From NCBI RefSeq assembly GCF_047511655.1, contig NC_133399.1:2979333-3043332 (forward strand): a stretch of DNA of 64,000 nt, read 5' to 3'. Below, in pieces: positions 22,201 to 33,510 of the stretch. The stretch comes from Castor canadensis. Lineage: Eukaryota > Chordata > Mammalia > Rodentia > Castoridae. The notes beneath the pieces are model-generated. The model did no database searches. It had not been told where the DNA came from and saw only the letters and a program-made list of their open reading frames with translations. The stretch's first letter is position 1. The number at the start of each line of letters is the position of its first letter. The position numbers were made by a program, and so were the translations under genes.

Positions 22201-25110
22201 GAAAAGGAAGAAAGTTTAATGTACTCCTTCTGTTGAGTTTTTATGTCTTGAAAATAAAAAGTAAATTAAAACAATTAAGGATTTTAAAAATATGCCAGAA
22301 ATACTAAACTTGCTGGCACCTTTACTTCTAGGGAGTATAAACAGGGAGAACCTACCTAAAAGGGTGAGAATAAAAGGAGCAAATGTAACTGTTGCTAGTA
22401 AAAAAAAACTGTTCCAAAAGGTTGGTACAGTAAGCTTGTTCAGATTCTTATGTTTCCCTTGCTAATGGCTGGTCAGATTATGCATCCATCTGATGGTGTG
22501 CTCAAAGCGTGTGTGTAGGTGTAAGCATCTTCAACATGGTTCTTAAACTGTTGCTATAAGGTTAATATGATACTCAAGGTAACAAAAAAACAGGATATTT
22601 GTTTTAAAGATCTCTACTACAAACTGCTTAGGCTTTTTACACATAAATATGTAAACATCTTGAGAAAGGTTCTTTTTATACAATGTAAAAATTTTTACTC
22701 TGTTCTATAGCTACTTTAAAGAAAACAGGCTATTAAACTTATTTCAATCAGCCCTCACTAAGGTGCAGACATTCAGGGGTTAACATTCTGGCTTAGGCCG
22801 GAGGAGAAAATAGAAGAAAAGGGGGTCCAAAGTCTGCAACAGGAATCTTGGAATTTGGGTAGTTAAAGAAATGATCTTCACATGTTTCATTCTGTCATAA
22901 ATACAATGTGGAATTTAATTCTCTCTTGTAATACATGGGTCTATTAACAAATGGGCTTTCTATAAATTGCTTTTATACAAAAATAATTTTAAGGTTGCTT
23001 TCTTGTTATTTCATGCAAATGTAAGGCTCTAAGTTAAAAGATTTTATGAGTTATTTTCAACAAGTAACAAAAATGTAAAAAAGGTATTAAGGGTATGGTT
23101 TTTAAAAAATAAAAGGTACTAAAAATGCTTTTGGATAAAGAAAGGACAATGACAAGCTCCCCCAGAGGGTACATATTAAATTGTCACAAAGGTATTGATG
23201 CTTATGTAAGTGATTCAGTTAACTAAAATCTATGAGTTACATTAAAGGTTTTGTAAGGTCAAAATTTAATGTACTGATGTTAAACTAAAACTTAATTCTC
23301 TAAGATCATAATAACAAGGCTATCTTTAAAACATTGCACTATTCTTGAAGCATTTACCAAACAATATGTCTTAAAAGTAGTTTTTGTTTTGTTAAGATAA
23401 CTGTCAGAAATTTTTGGTGGTACAGGTTATTGCACAAATTTGGTAAGACAGCAAGAGTTTATTAAAATACAGAGAAACAATCAGCAGCTGAGTACAGAGA
23501 GTACTGCTGCACTGATATAAGGGTTGAGACAGATTTACTTATGTAAAGCCAAAGTGCACCCTCCAGATAGGATTAAAAAAAACCTCAAAAAGGACCAACT
23601 ACACTGAAAGTCAAGACCTCCAGTTTTTATTAGACTCAACAGAATGGAGATGTTAGTCCTACTCCTTCCACATGACAGGCAGAGAAAATTTTTGGCCTGG
23701 GATGTCCAGATTATGACTGTTATTTTAGGGAGGATCCATTGGCTACAGGTTGGTGGGATCCTGCTGTATGTCATAAACAATGTGTTAATGTCAACAATCT
23801 GGGATGTGATTCCTTATCAATATCTGAGCCATGATTCTTGGCCACTATGTTTCCTAACTCCACACTTAGTCCCCAGAAATATTTACCTGTGTTCTCTGGT
23901 GATTTTTGTCTGGGTTTCAACTACTAAGGTAACTGAGTCATGTTCACGTAAGAGTTGTTTGTGTAGGAGTTAACAATGAAGAGAGCCATGTTAGGACTAG
24001 ACTCTTGTTCCCCTTGCAGAAGGGTTACCTTTATCTCACTGGATAGATGCCAAGGACATTTGGGCAGGCAGTTACCCAACTACAATTTATCTATATTGGT
24101 TGCCCAGCAACAATATCCCTTAGTGACTTTCCTAGTAATTTTCCACTATCCCTCTATTTCTAGCCCAAGCCTGTGTATGGCAATGGGCTCTAGCTCTCTT
24201 GCTGGGGTCTCCCTCCACAGAGCTCCTGCCTAAACAATAAACCCTGTACTGGTGTTTTGAGCCATCTCTCTGCCTCTTCCATGCCTCTTATTTTCTAACA
24301 GTTTTTATAAAACTTTCTAGATGACCTCATGGTTAAACAACTGTTGTCTCAGGTGATTCTAATACAGTTGGTATCCTTTATGTGTCTGACAGGGCTATTT
24401 GGGTTTACTAAAACTGTTTTTTCCCCTACAACTGATAAAAATTTTAAAAATTTAAATTTAAATTTAAAAATTAAAAAATTTAAACTTAAAAAATAAAAAT
24501 TAAAAAAATTAAAAAATTTAAAAAGTAAAAAAAAGGTTTTACTTCAAGAGCAACAAGTAAACTAATATGTATATATAACATCTATAGAGTTGTGATGCTG
24601 CTGCTGGTTACTACATATTAAATATATTTATGTTTTTCAAGTATATCAAGCCTTCTAAAATACAAAATTATATAACCATGGTAACAAAAAGTTAGTGGTA
24701 CAGATATACTCTTCTGTTAGTTGCTAAATTGTCCATCAGAATTTTAACTGTGACTCTTATGTTTTTGTTATTACAGTTCTGATCCTTCTGGGGCATTTAC
24801 AATCAAGTCCACTAAAAAATGACTGTAATAACTACTTATGCATCAACTGGGTTAGCTTTTTAGACATCTGTTTTTGTTAGATTTTGTTTTGTGTCATCCC
24901 TGTCTAGAAGCCCACTGCCTAAAAGCCACTCCTTCTAAGCTTCTTTGTTATCTAAATTTGGCCAAAAGGGTCTACTTGGCACTGACTCCCACCTGATCTG
25001 TTTGTTATTTGCCCTCTGATGTGGGAACAAAACTAACCAATTGAACAAAATCTGAAAAAGGGCAAATCCTGACGATGAAAAAAAAAGTGACCAACTAAGA
25101 AAGATCTTCA
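22201..25110 (+). repeat. Decayed class I ERV interior
   Basis: AT-rich, no long frame, and I could not recognise reverse transcriptase or integrase motifs. Pol seems lost or beyond recognition. The piece ending about 24,302 ('caataaaccctgtactggtg' then a pyrimidine-rich stretch ending 'ctaaca') looks like the 3' end of a separate LTR inserted here. About 24,580-25,020 matches the sequence at 10,730-11,290. Confidence 0.45.
24428..24540. repeat. A/T low-complexity tract
   Basis: Runs of 'aaatttaaa' and 'aaaatt' with almost no G or C, probably slippage-expanded. Confidence 0.85.
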
Positions 25111-25201
25111 CTCTAATGCCACATCACCCTGAACACACCCAATCTCATCTGGTCTCGGAATCTAAGCAGGGTCTGGTCTGGTTAGTACTTGGATGGAAGA
25201 C
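25111..25201 (+). pseudogene. 5S rRNA retropseudogene, 3'-truncated
   Basis: Matches roughly nucleotides 1-91 of 5S rRNA, with 'gaacacacccaatctcatct' and 'aagcagggtctggtctggtt' followed by 'agtacttggatggaagac'. The last 30 nt or so of the RNA and any A-tail are absent. The copy is flanked by perfect 9-bp repeats AGATCTTCA at 25,102-25,110 and 25,202-25,210, indicating an L1-type insertion of a truncated RNA. Internal promoter boxes carry substitutions. It lies inside the class I provirus and so is younger than that provirus. Confidence 0.88.
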
Positions 25202-25849
25202 AGATCTTCAGAAGAGACTTCTCAGAGACAGTTTGGAGAAAAAGGGGAAATGCCATCAATGTTCCAATGGAGTCACTGGTGCCAGACCTCTCCAAAATAA
25301 CCAAAGCTGAGAGTACTGAGGAAGTGATTCTTATACATGTGTAGCTATCTGGCATTAAAACCCTTCCAGACACAAATGCATATTTTTAGACAGAGTCTTC
25401 TAGTTAGAGACAAAATAACTATTTTTAATGACTCTAAACATGTCCTTTGATACTTAATGATGGTGGTTTTAACTTTTTTTTTAATGTGTTTTCTTAGACA
25501 TATATACTGGTAATATATTGTTGCCATGGTAATTCTACTCAGTTAAAAAAGAAAAGCAATGACATTGTCTGGATAAAAAATAAATTATCCAACCATTAAA
25601 ACCCCATTGGAGTGGCCCTTTTGTTGTTATCTTGTCTTATACTCCCACTGCAGTTAAAGTAACAGTGATTGCTCCTTGGATCCACCACAGTTAAGTCAGC
25701 TTCTCTTGAGTGGTAGTGCATCCCTGATCTGGCTTCACCATGTAGGATCACCTTCCGGAACCTAAGTGCCCTCCTTTGGCAGGACTCCACTCTTCTGGCA
25801 ACAGCAGAGGACCAAGAATGACAGGACAACAGCCCTGCTGTAGTCACCC

Positions 25850-27075
25850 CCCAGAAGCTAGCTAGCCTATGAACAGCAAAAGCTTGAGGAGTCAACTCTC
25901 AAACAGGACAAACAGGCTGTTTTTTCACACCAGTTATTTCATTGTAATGCATTGTCATCCCTTGTCTGTATCTGTTGCTGTAGTTCTCACTCTAGTCTTC
26001 ACCATAGGCTTGGCAGAGATCACCCCCACTGATTGGACTCATGGTCAAAGGTTTTTATTTGCTTTCTTCTATCTCTTTTGGGCAGGATGCATAATTGCTG
26101 TTTATTGTTATTGATCTGGTTTCCCTTCACAGTCCCAGTGCCCTCCTCCTGTGACCTATGTATGTGTACTACTCAGGCAGGAACTGTTGTTACTAAGACT
26201 TTACTTTTCCATACTTTCTGTTCCTGTGCAGGCTCTGTCAATGAGTCATGCTCTCACAAGTCATAGACAAAGGTGGATATAGAGGTACAGGCCCCTATGG
26301 GGGCCTATTCTGAAAAAGAGCCTATGGATCCAATGAAAAGTATATGTGCAGGAGTGACAACTCTTGGCCATGTGATAATATAAATTCTTATTATTGCTCT
26401 CATTGGAGTTATGTTTCATGGACTACATAAAGAAAGGCAAAATATGCAGCCCTACTTCACAAGGGGAAATCTGTCCCTAATTGCACCCATGGCACCTGTA
26501 ACCCTGTAAATTTCACTGTACTTAAGCCATCTGATTAAACCAGGGGAAAACTAATTAATATAAAAATAGATTAAAAAGGGTCTTGACTCTGAGTCCGATA
26601 CACCTCAAATTAGTAAATCCGTTGCCCATGAGAGTTACTCATACTAAGTTTTTCGCTCCTTTTATAAGGAGATAAGGAGTGAATTTTTGATTTCTGCCAA
26701 ACCTAAAATCTTGTTCCTCTCACTGTCTGAGTCTATAGCCCAGACACTAAATGTCACTTCATGCTATGTCTGTGGGGGGAACAACATGGGAGACCATTTG
26801 GCTTGGGAAAAAGATGACAAATGGCCTCCTGAGTAAATCATCCATCACTATTGTCCTGCCATCTGGACAAAGATGGTCCTGGGGCTATTGCACCCCTATA
26901 TATATATATACTCTACTGTATCATCAGGCTTCAGGCTGTTGTTAAAATTACAAGAGCCCTCGATTTGCTGGCAAAACAAAGCACTAAGATGTGCAATGCC
27001 GTCTATCATAACTGCTTGGATTTAGACTATTTTCTTCCTTCAGAGAAAGAAGTTTGTAAAAAAATGTAACCTGAC
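25850..27075 (+). pseudogene. Class I ERV env remnant, 5' part
   Basis: Fragments of an envelope gene in several frames. Near 26,490-26,540 is an NPVNFTVLKPS piece. At 26,700-26,830 an NVTSCYVCGG segment is followed by a tryptophan-rich stretch, as in surface/transmembrane subunits of this class. At 26,925-27,075 lies the heptad-rich transmembrane-subunit region with 'LLAKQSTKMCNAVYHNCLDL', ending at the L1 insertion. Stops and frameshifts are frequent; nothing here can produce an envelope. Confidence 0.7.
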
Positions 27076-27077
27076 AG

Positions 27078-28213
27078 ATTACAAGATGGCAGCTAGAGGG
27101 AGGAGGCAGAAAGCATGCATCCTATAGTGAAATCTTGCAGAGACGCTGGAGACACACCTTGCAGGCAAAACCACCGAGAAGAGGCAAAATTTGATCCCTC
27201 CACACCTCCAGCCAGCACAGAAAATCTCCACTTCATGTTAAATGGAGAAACCAAGAGGGCCCCTGGGCTGCCTGTCACCTGCACTGAGACGGCATGGAAA
27301 GACACAGACAAGGTGAGCTTAGCGGTACGTAGTACTCCCACAGACAACCCTGGGCCAGAACAGTATAGCCCCCTGGACAGACTGACCTCCACCTGGGGAA
27401 AAAAGAGAAACTGAGTAATAAGCAATAAGAACAATAAAAACACATTGCAAAGAGGGTGGGGTGCCTTGAGCTCTGAAGAGCGGGGGAGGGGAATCCTTCC
27501 TGGAACTGTAAATAAATAAGCTGGGCCTGGCCAGAGAGGCTCCAGTGGGAGCGGGGGCGTGTGGCCAGCAACCAGGAGTGGGAAAGCTTGTGAGAGTGGC
27601 AGAGGGAGGAAAACTCCACAGGAGAGGGGGGAAGACCCACCTCCCACATGAGCTGTAAACAAGCATGGGGCAGCCAGCAAGAGCAGCAGCACCACCCTGC
27701 AATCAGGAACGGAAAAGCTTATAAAAGTGGTGGTGGGAGGAAATCTCCACAGGAGAGGAGGGAAGACACACTTCCCACATGAGCTGTAAATAAACACGCA
27801 GGCCAGAGAAAGGGGGTGCAGTGTCACCTCCCCCAGTGTGCTTGGAAAGAGGAGAGCTTGTAGCAGAGGCTTGCGCACAGGAGAACTCTGAGTAAACAAA
27901 GCCTGCAGGGCCAGATGAGTGTTAAGCTGACCCCTCCAGCAACAGCATGCTGACAGCAGTGGGCAGGCAAGCCACAGCTGCAGATAGCCATTCACAGAAC
28001 TGTCTCCAGACTCTTTTTTTTCTCTCCCTACCTTTGATGACAAAACAACGGAATTACAGCTGCATGCTGAAAAACATACTGAAACTGTATTTCATTTGAA
28101 GGTGGGACACTTTGTGCAGTTTTGTTTTACTTTATGTGTCCCCTTTGATGAGACAATTAAAGAACAACATCTAAGGCACCATCTCCAGGACTGGAGGCTG
28201 ACAATGGACACCA
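27078..28213 (+). repeat. L1 5'UTR with tandem subunits
   Basis: GC-rich compared with its surroundings. It includes repeated subunits of about 120-130 bp, seen most clearly at about 27,590-27,700 and 27,715-27,800, both containing 'gaggaaa.ctccacaggaga' and 'cccacatgagctgtaaa'. A more diverged copy lies near 27,480-27,590. Rodent L1 promoters commonly contain such monomers. A 316-codon open frame on the minus strand (27,093-28,043) is the antisense of this GC-rich block and has no recognised domain. Confidence 0.65.
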
Positions 28214-29755
28214 AAACTTTTTTTTCTTTTCACATTACATTTATTTTATTTTATTATTCATATGTGCATACAAGGCTTGGGTCATTTCTCCCCCCTGTCC
28301 CCACCCCCTCCCTTCCCACCCACTCTGCCCCCTCCCTCTCCCCAACACCCCCTCAATACCCAGCAGAAACTATTTTGCCCTTATTTCTAATTTTGTTGAA
28401 GAGAGAGTATAAGCAATAATAAGAAGGAACAAGGGTTTTTGTTGGTTGAGATAAGGGTAGCTATACAGGGAGTTGACTCACATTAATTTCCTGTGTGTGT
28501 GTGTGTTACCTTCTAGGTTAATTCTTTTTGATCTCACCTTTTCTCTAGTTCCTGGTCCCCTTCTCCTATTGGCCTGAGTTGCTTTTAAGGTATATGCTTT
28601 AGTTTCTCTGCGTTAAGGGCAACAATTGCTAGCTAATTTTTTAGGTGTCTTACCTATCCTCACCCCTCCCTTGTGTGCTAAAGCTTTTATCATGTGCTCA
28701 AAGTCCAATCCCATTGTTGTGTTTGCCCTTGATCTAATGTCCACATATGAGGGAGAACATACGATTTTTGGTCTTTTGGGCCAGGCTAACCTCACTCAGA
28801 ATGATGTTCTCCAATTCCATCCATTTACCAACGAATGATAACATTTCATTCTTCTTCATGGCTGCATAAAATTCCATTGTGTATAGTTACCACATTTTAT
28901 TAATGGTTAAGTTGAGTTTCACTTTCTGTGTGCAGAATCCCTTGAAGAATCTTTTGTAGTGTGGGCTTTGTGGTCACATATTGTTTTAGTTTCTGCTTAT
29001 CATAGAAGACTTTTATTCCTCCATCTATTTTGAGTAATAGTTTTGCTGGGTAGAGTATTCTGGGGTTGAAGTTATTTTCATTCAGTGTTCGGAAGTTCTC
29101 ACCCCATGCTCTTTTTGCTTTTAATGTTTCTGTTGAGAAGTCTGCTGTGATTTTGATGGGTTTACCTTTGCATGTTACTTGTTTTTTCTCTCTTATAGCC
29201 TTCAATATTCTTTCCCTAGTTTCTGAACTTGTTGTGTTAATGAAGATATGTCGTGGGGTAGTTCTATTTTGATCTGGTCCGTTTGGTGTCCTGGAGGCCT
29301 CTTGCATCTGTATGGGAATATCTTTCTGTAGATTTGGGAAATTTTCCGTTATTATTTTGTTGAATATATTATGCATTCCCTTCACTTGCACCTCTTCTCC
29401 TTCCTCGATGCCCATGATTCTCAAGTTTGGTCTTCTGATGGAGTCGGTGAGTTCTTGCATTTTCTTTTCACAGGTCTTGAGTTGTTTAATTTATAGTTCT
29501 TCAGATTTTCCTTTAATTACCATTTCATCTTTCAGTTCTGAGATTCTGTCTTCTGTTTATTCTATTGTGCTGGATTGGCCTTCCGTGTTGTTTTGCAGTT
29601 CTGTTTCATTCTTTTTCCTGAGGTTTTCCATATCCTGGGTGGTTTTCTCTTTAATGTTGTCTATTTTTGTCCTGAGTTCATTTATCTGTTTACTCATCAT
29701 GTTCTCTGTTTTCCTTTAGTGTTTATACAGTGCTTCTATGGTTTCCTTTATTTCT
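28214..29755 (-). mobile_element. Internally deleted L1, minus strand
   Basis: Begins (plus view) with a T-rich tail at 28,214-28,228 and the reverse complement of the L1 3'UTR, including 'tatgtgcatacaaggcttgg'. At about 28,905-28,915 the sequence jumps from the last 100 bp of ORF2 directly to the C-terminus of ORF1, so essentially all of ORF2 is absent. ORF1 then runs to about 29,705, and a short 5' stretch reaches about 29,755. Confidence 0.8.
28905..29705 (-). pseudogene. L1 ORF1 (nucleic-acid chaperone), broken
   Basis: ORF1p binds L1 RNA as a trimer. The RRM and C-terminal domains are open for 186 codons (28,900-29,460): NLRIMGIEEGEE, NIFNKIITENFPNLQKDI, TPRHIFINTT, ITADFSTETLKAKRAW, NNFNPRILYPAKL and YVTTKPTLQKILQGIL are family landmarks. 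The N-terminal coiled-coil half (29,465-29,705) is interrupted by stops. The start is probably the [13 protein letters not shown]-like stretch at about 29,705. The last residues read through into the deletion junction. Not functional. Confidence 0.85.
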
Positions 29756-32335
29756 CGACTACTTTGAGAACATATATTCAAATACATTTGAAAATCTTAA
29801 AGAAATGTACAGATTTCTAGATACATATGATCATCTGAAACTGAACCAAGAGGATATTAATCACCTGAATAGATCTGTAACACAAAATGAAATTGAAGCA
29901 GCAATCAAGAGTCTCCCCAAAAAGAAAAGTCCAGGACCAGATGGATTCTCTCCTGAATTCTATGAGACCTTTAAAGAAGAACTGATACCAACCATCCTTA
30001 AACTGTTCCATGAAATAGAAAGGGAAGGAAAACTGCCAAACACCTTTTATGAAGCCAGTATTACACTTATCCCCAAACCAGGCAAAGACACCTCCAAAAA
30101 GGAGAACTATAGGCCAATGTCCTTAATGAACATTGATGCAAAAATCCTCAACAAAATAATGGCAAACTGAATTGAACAGCACATCAAAAAGATTATTCAC
30201 CACCACCAAATCGGCTTCATCCCAGGAATGCAGGGGTAGTTCAACATACGAAAATCAATAAATGTAATAAACCACATTAACAGAAGCAAAGACAAAAACC
30301 ACTTGATCATCTCAATAGATGCAGAAAAAGCCATTGATAAGATCCAACACCATTTCATGATAAAAGCTCTAAGAAAACTAGGAATAGAAGGAAAGTACCT
30401 CAACATTATAAAAGCTATATATGACAAACCTACAGCCAGCATTATACTTAATGGACAAAAACTGAAACCATTCCCTCTAAAATCAGGAACCAGACAAGGA
30501 TGCCCACTATCTCCACTCCTATTCAACATAGTACTGGAATTCCTAGCCAGAGCAATTAGGCAAGAAAAAGGAATAAAAGGAATACAAGTAGGTAAAGAAA
30601 CTGTCAAAATATCCCTATTTGCTGACAACAAGATCCTATACCTTAAAACCCCAAAAGACTCTGCTCAGAAGCTTCTAGACATCATCAATAGCTACAGCAA
30701 GGTAACAGGATATAAAATCAACATAGAAAAATCATTAGCATTTCTATAAACTAATAATGAGAAAACTGAAAAAGAATGTATGAAAACAATTCCATTTACA
30801 ATAGCCTCAAAAAAAATCAAATAGCTAGGTGTAAACCTAACAAAAGATGTGAATGACCTCTACAAGGAAAACTATACACTTCTGAAGAAAGAGATTGAGA
30901 AGGATTATAGAAAGTGGAGATATCTCCCATGCTCATTGATTGGTAGAATCAACATAGTAAAAAATGTCTATACTCCCAAAAGTAATATACATGTTTAATG
31001 CAATTCCCATCAAAATTTCAATGACATTCATTAAAGAGATTGAATAATCTACCATGAAATTTATATGGAAACACAAGAGGCCACAAATAGCCAAGGCAAT
31101 ACTCAGTCAAAAGAACAATGCAGGAGGTATCACGATACCCGACTTCAAACTATATTACAAAGCAATAGCAATAAAAACAGCATGGTACTGCCACAAAAAC
31201 AGACATGAAGACCACTGGAACAGAATAGAGGACCCAGATATGAAGCCAGACAACTATAACCAACTTGTCTTTGACAAAGGACCTAAAAATATACGATGGA
31301 GAAAAAGCAGCCCCTTCAACAAAACTGCTGGGAAAACTGGTTAGCAGTCTGCAAAAAACTGAAACTAGATCCACGTATATCACCTTATACCAAGATTAAC
31401 TCAAAATGGATCAAGGATCTTAATATCAGACCACAAACTCTAAAGTTGAGACAGGAAATAGTAGGAAATACTCTGGAGTTAGTAGGTATAGGTAAAAACT
31501 TTCTCAACAAAACCCCAGCAGCACATCAACAAAGAGTTAGCATAGATAAATGGGACCGCATAAAACTAAAAAGCTTCTGTTAAAGAAATGGTCTCTAAAC
31601 TGGAGAGAACACCCACAGAGTGGGAGAAAATATTTGCAGCTACACATCAGACAAAGGACTGATAAACAGAATATATAGGGAACTTAAAAAACTAAATTCT
31701 CCCCAAACTAATAAAACAATAAAGAAATGGGCAATTGAACTAAACAGAACTTTCTCAAAAGAAGAAATTCAAATGGCCAAAAAAACACATGAAAAAATGC
31801 TCACCATCTCTAGCAATAAAGGAAATGTAAATTAAACCACACTAAGATTCCATCTCATCCCTGTTAGAATAGCCATCATTAGCAACACCACCAACAACAT
31901 GTGTTGGCAAGGATGCCGGGAAAAATTAATGCTCTTACACTGTTGGTGGGAATGTAAACTAGTACAACCACTCTGGAAAAAATTTGGAGGCTACTTAAAA
32001 AGCTAAACATTGATCTACCAGCAATACCACTCTTGGGGATATACCCAAAAGACTGTGACACAGGTTACTCTAGAGGCACCTGCACATCCATGTTTATTGC
32101 GGCAGTATTCACAATAACCAAGTTACGGAAACAGCCAAGATGCCCCATCACTGACAAATGGATTAAGAAAATGTGGTATTTATACACAATGGAATTTTAT
32201 GCAGCCATGAAGAAGAACGAAATATTACTATTTGCTGGTAAATGGATGGAGTTGGAGAACATCATTCTGAGTGAGGTTAGCCTGGCCCAAAAGACCAAAA
32301 ATCGTATGTTCTCCCTCATATGTGGACATTAGATC
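29756..32335 (+). pseudogene. L1 ORF2 fragment (reverse transcriptase and C-terminus)
   Basis: Encodes the RT half of LINE-1 ORF2p: '[20 protein letters not shown]' and [10 protein letters not shown] (29,870-30,090), then [20 protein letters not shown] (about 30,478-30,537). The catalytic FADD is changed to FADN at about 30,618-30,629, which should abolish polymerase activity. Stops at 30,168, 30,237 and 30,748 and later frame changes break the rest. The C-terminal region ends with WYLYTMEFYAAMKKNEIL and a stop near 32,332. The endonuclease domain is absent because the fragment starts in the linker before RT. Confidence 0.9.
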
Positions 32336-32822
32336 AAGGGTAAACACAACAAGGGGATTGGACTATGAGCACATGATAAAAGCCAGAGCACACAAGGGAG
32401 GGGTGAGGATAGGTAAGACACCTAAAAAATTAGCTAGCAATTGTTGCCCTTAACGCAGAGAAACTAAAGCATATACCTTAAAAGCAACTCAGGCCAATAG
32501 GAGAAGGGGACCAGGAACTAGAGAAAAGGTGAGATCAAAAAGAATTAACCTAGAAGGTAACACCCACACACAGGAAATCAATGTGAGTCAATGCCCTGTA
32601 TAGCTATCCTTATCTCAACCAGCAAAAACCCTTGTTCCTTCCTATTATTGCTTATACTCTCTCTACAACAAAATTAGAAATAAGGGCAAAATAGTTTCTG
32701 CTGGGTATTGAGGGTGTAGGGGGGGGAGGGAGGGGGCAGAGTGGGTGGGAAGGGAGGGGGTGGGGACAGGGGGGAGAAATAAACCAAGCCTTGTATGCAC
32801 ATATGAATAATAAAACAAGAAA

Positions 32823-33150
32823 AAAATTAACCTAAACAACATATTAATGATAAGAAAATTATAGAAGAGATAACAGACAGTATGAGAATTCTTGCCCATA
32901 TCCCTGTTCTGACATGAAAATGATGGGATCCCAATGACCTGTTTGGAGAATGGTTTTGTGCTTTAGTTGACTTTAAAATCCTGATAGGGGTAATGGGCCT
33001 AATCCTAGGAGCATACTGAATATTGCCCTTCCCCGTTCCCCTGATGCTGCGGGATTATAAAAAATGGCCACACATGTAATGATGCTATAAAAATACAAAG
33101 CCCTAAATCAAGGTGATGCTTTTTGACCCTAGGTGGGTCTGAGCATCAAA
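32823..33150 (+). pseudogene. Class I ERV env remnant, 3' part
   Basis: Resumes the transmembrane subunit after the L1: an IIEEITDSM-like stretch (about 32,860-32,885), then a membrane-span-like hydrophobic run (about 32,968-33,035) and a short cytoplasmic tail before the LTR. A stop (tga) at about 32,914 and frame changes are present. A purine-rich 'aaagtggggaac' at 33,148-33,159 is the probable polypurine tract. Confidence 0.7.
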
Positions 33151-33161
33151 GTGGGGAACAA

Positions 33162-33510
33162 TGTAGCATGGAGGAGGACCAGAAGAAAACAGACTAGGCC
33201 TGACTTCTGAGAATGTAGCAGGGAGGTAGGTTGGCATATCAGAGAGATAAAACCTGAGAAATGTGAACATGAGGAAGGTCAAGTAGTACTAGGATAAAGT
33301 AGCCAATAAAATTAAATATAACCATATATGGATTAGACCTTGCTTTTTGATTCTGTTACCTGCTTGCAAGGGTATATAAGGTGAGACTCCTTTGTTCTCG
33401 GAGCTCAGCCTTTGGACATGAGTCTGCTGAGTCTGTGCTGGCACAATAAAATGTTGCTTCCTGCTAATTGCCTCAGAGTCCCATATCTCAGTTAGCAACC
33501 TCCTGCAAGA
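33162..33510 (+). repeat. 3' LTR of the class I provirus
   Basis: Starts TGTAGCATGGAGG. It has the TATA box 'gggtatataaggtgag' at about 33,369 and an intact AATAAA at about 33,445. It ends near GCAAGA, where the usual terminal CA is mutated, and is followed by CCCT. Confidence 0.85.

Larger units (their letters stand above)
27072..32822 (+). mobile_element. Composite L1 inserted in the ERV env
   Basis: A plus-strand L1 with a 5'UTR-like head (about 27,078-28,213, beginning 'acaagatggcagctagaggg'), a minus-strand L1 in the middle (28,214-29,755), and the plus-strand ORF2 RT-to-3'UTR half (29,756-32,822). ORF1 and the endonuclease half of ORF2 are missing from the plus-strand parts. It splits env: 'aaaaaaatgtaacct' at about 27,057-27,071 is echoed by 'aaaaaaattaacct' at about 32,820-32,833, a likely target duplication merged with the A-tail. 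The head and the 3' half could also be independent insertions. Confidence 0.8.

Noticed and set aside
27093-28043. 316-codon minus-strand open frame, the longest in the window
   Set aside because: It is antisense to the GC-rich repeated L1 5'UTR, low-complexity in Leu/Ser/Pro, with no recognisable domain. Listed only as a low-priority check, not as a gene.
28214-29755. 5' inversion of one L1 by twin priming
   Set aside because: The inverted segment has its own 3'UTR and T-rich tail, so it is a separate element rather than the inverted 5' part of the plus-strand L1.
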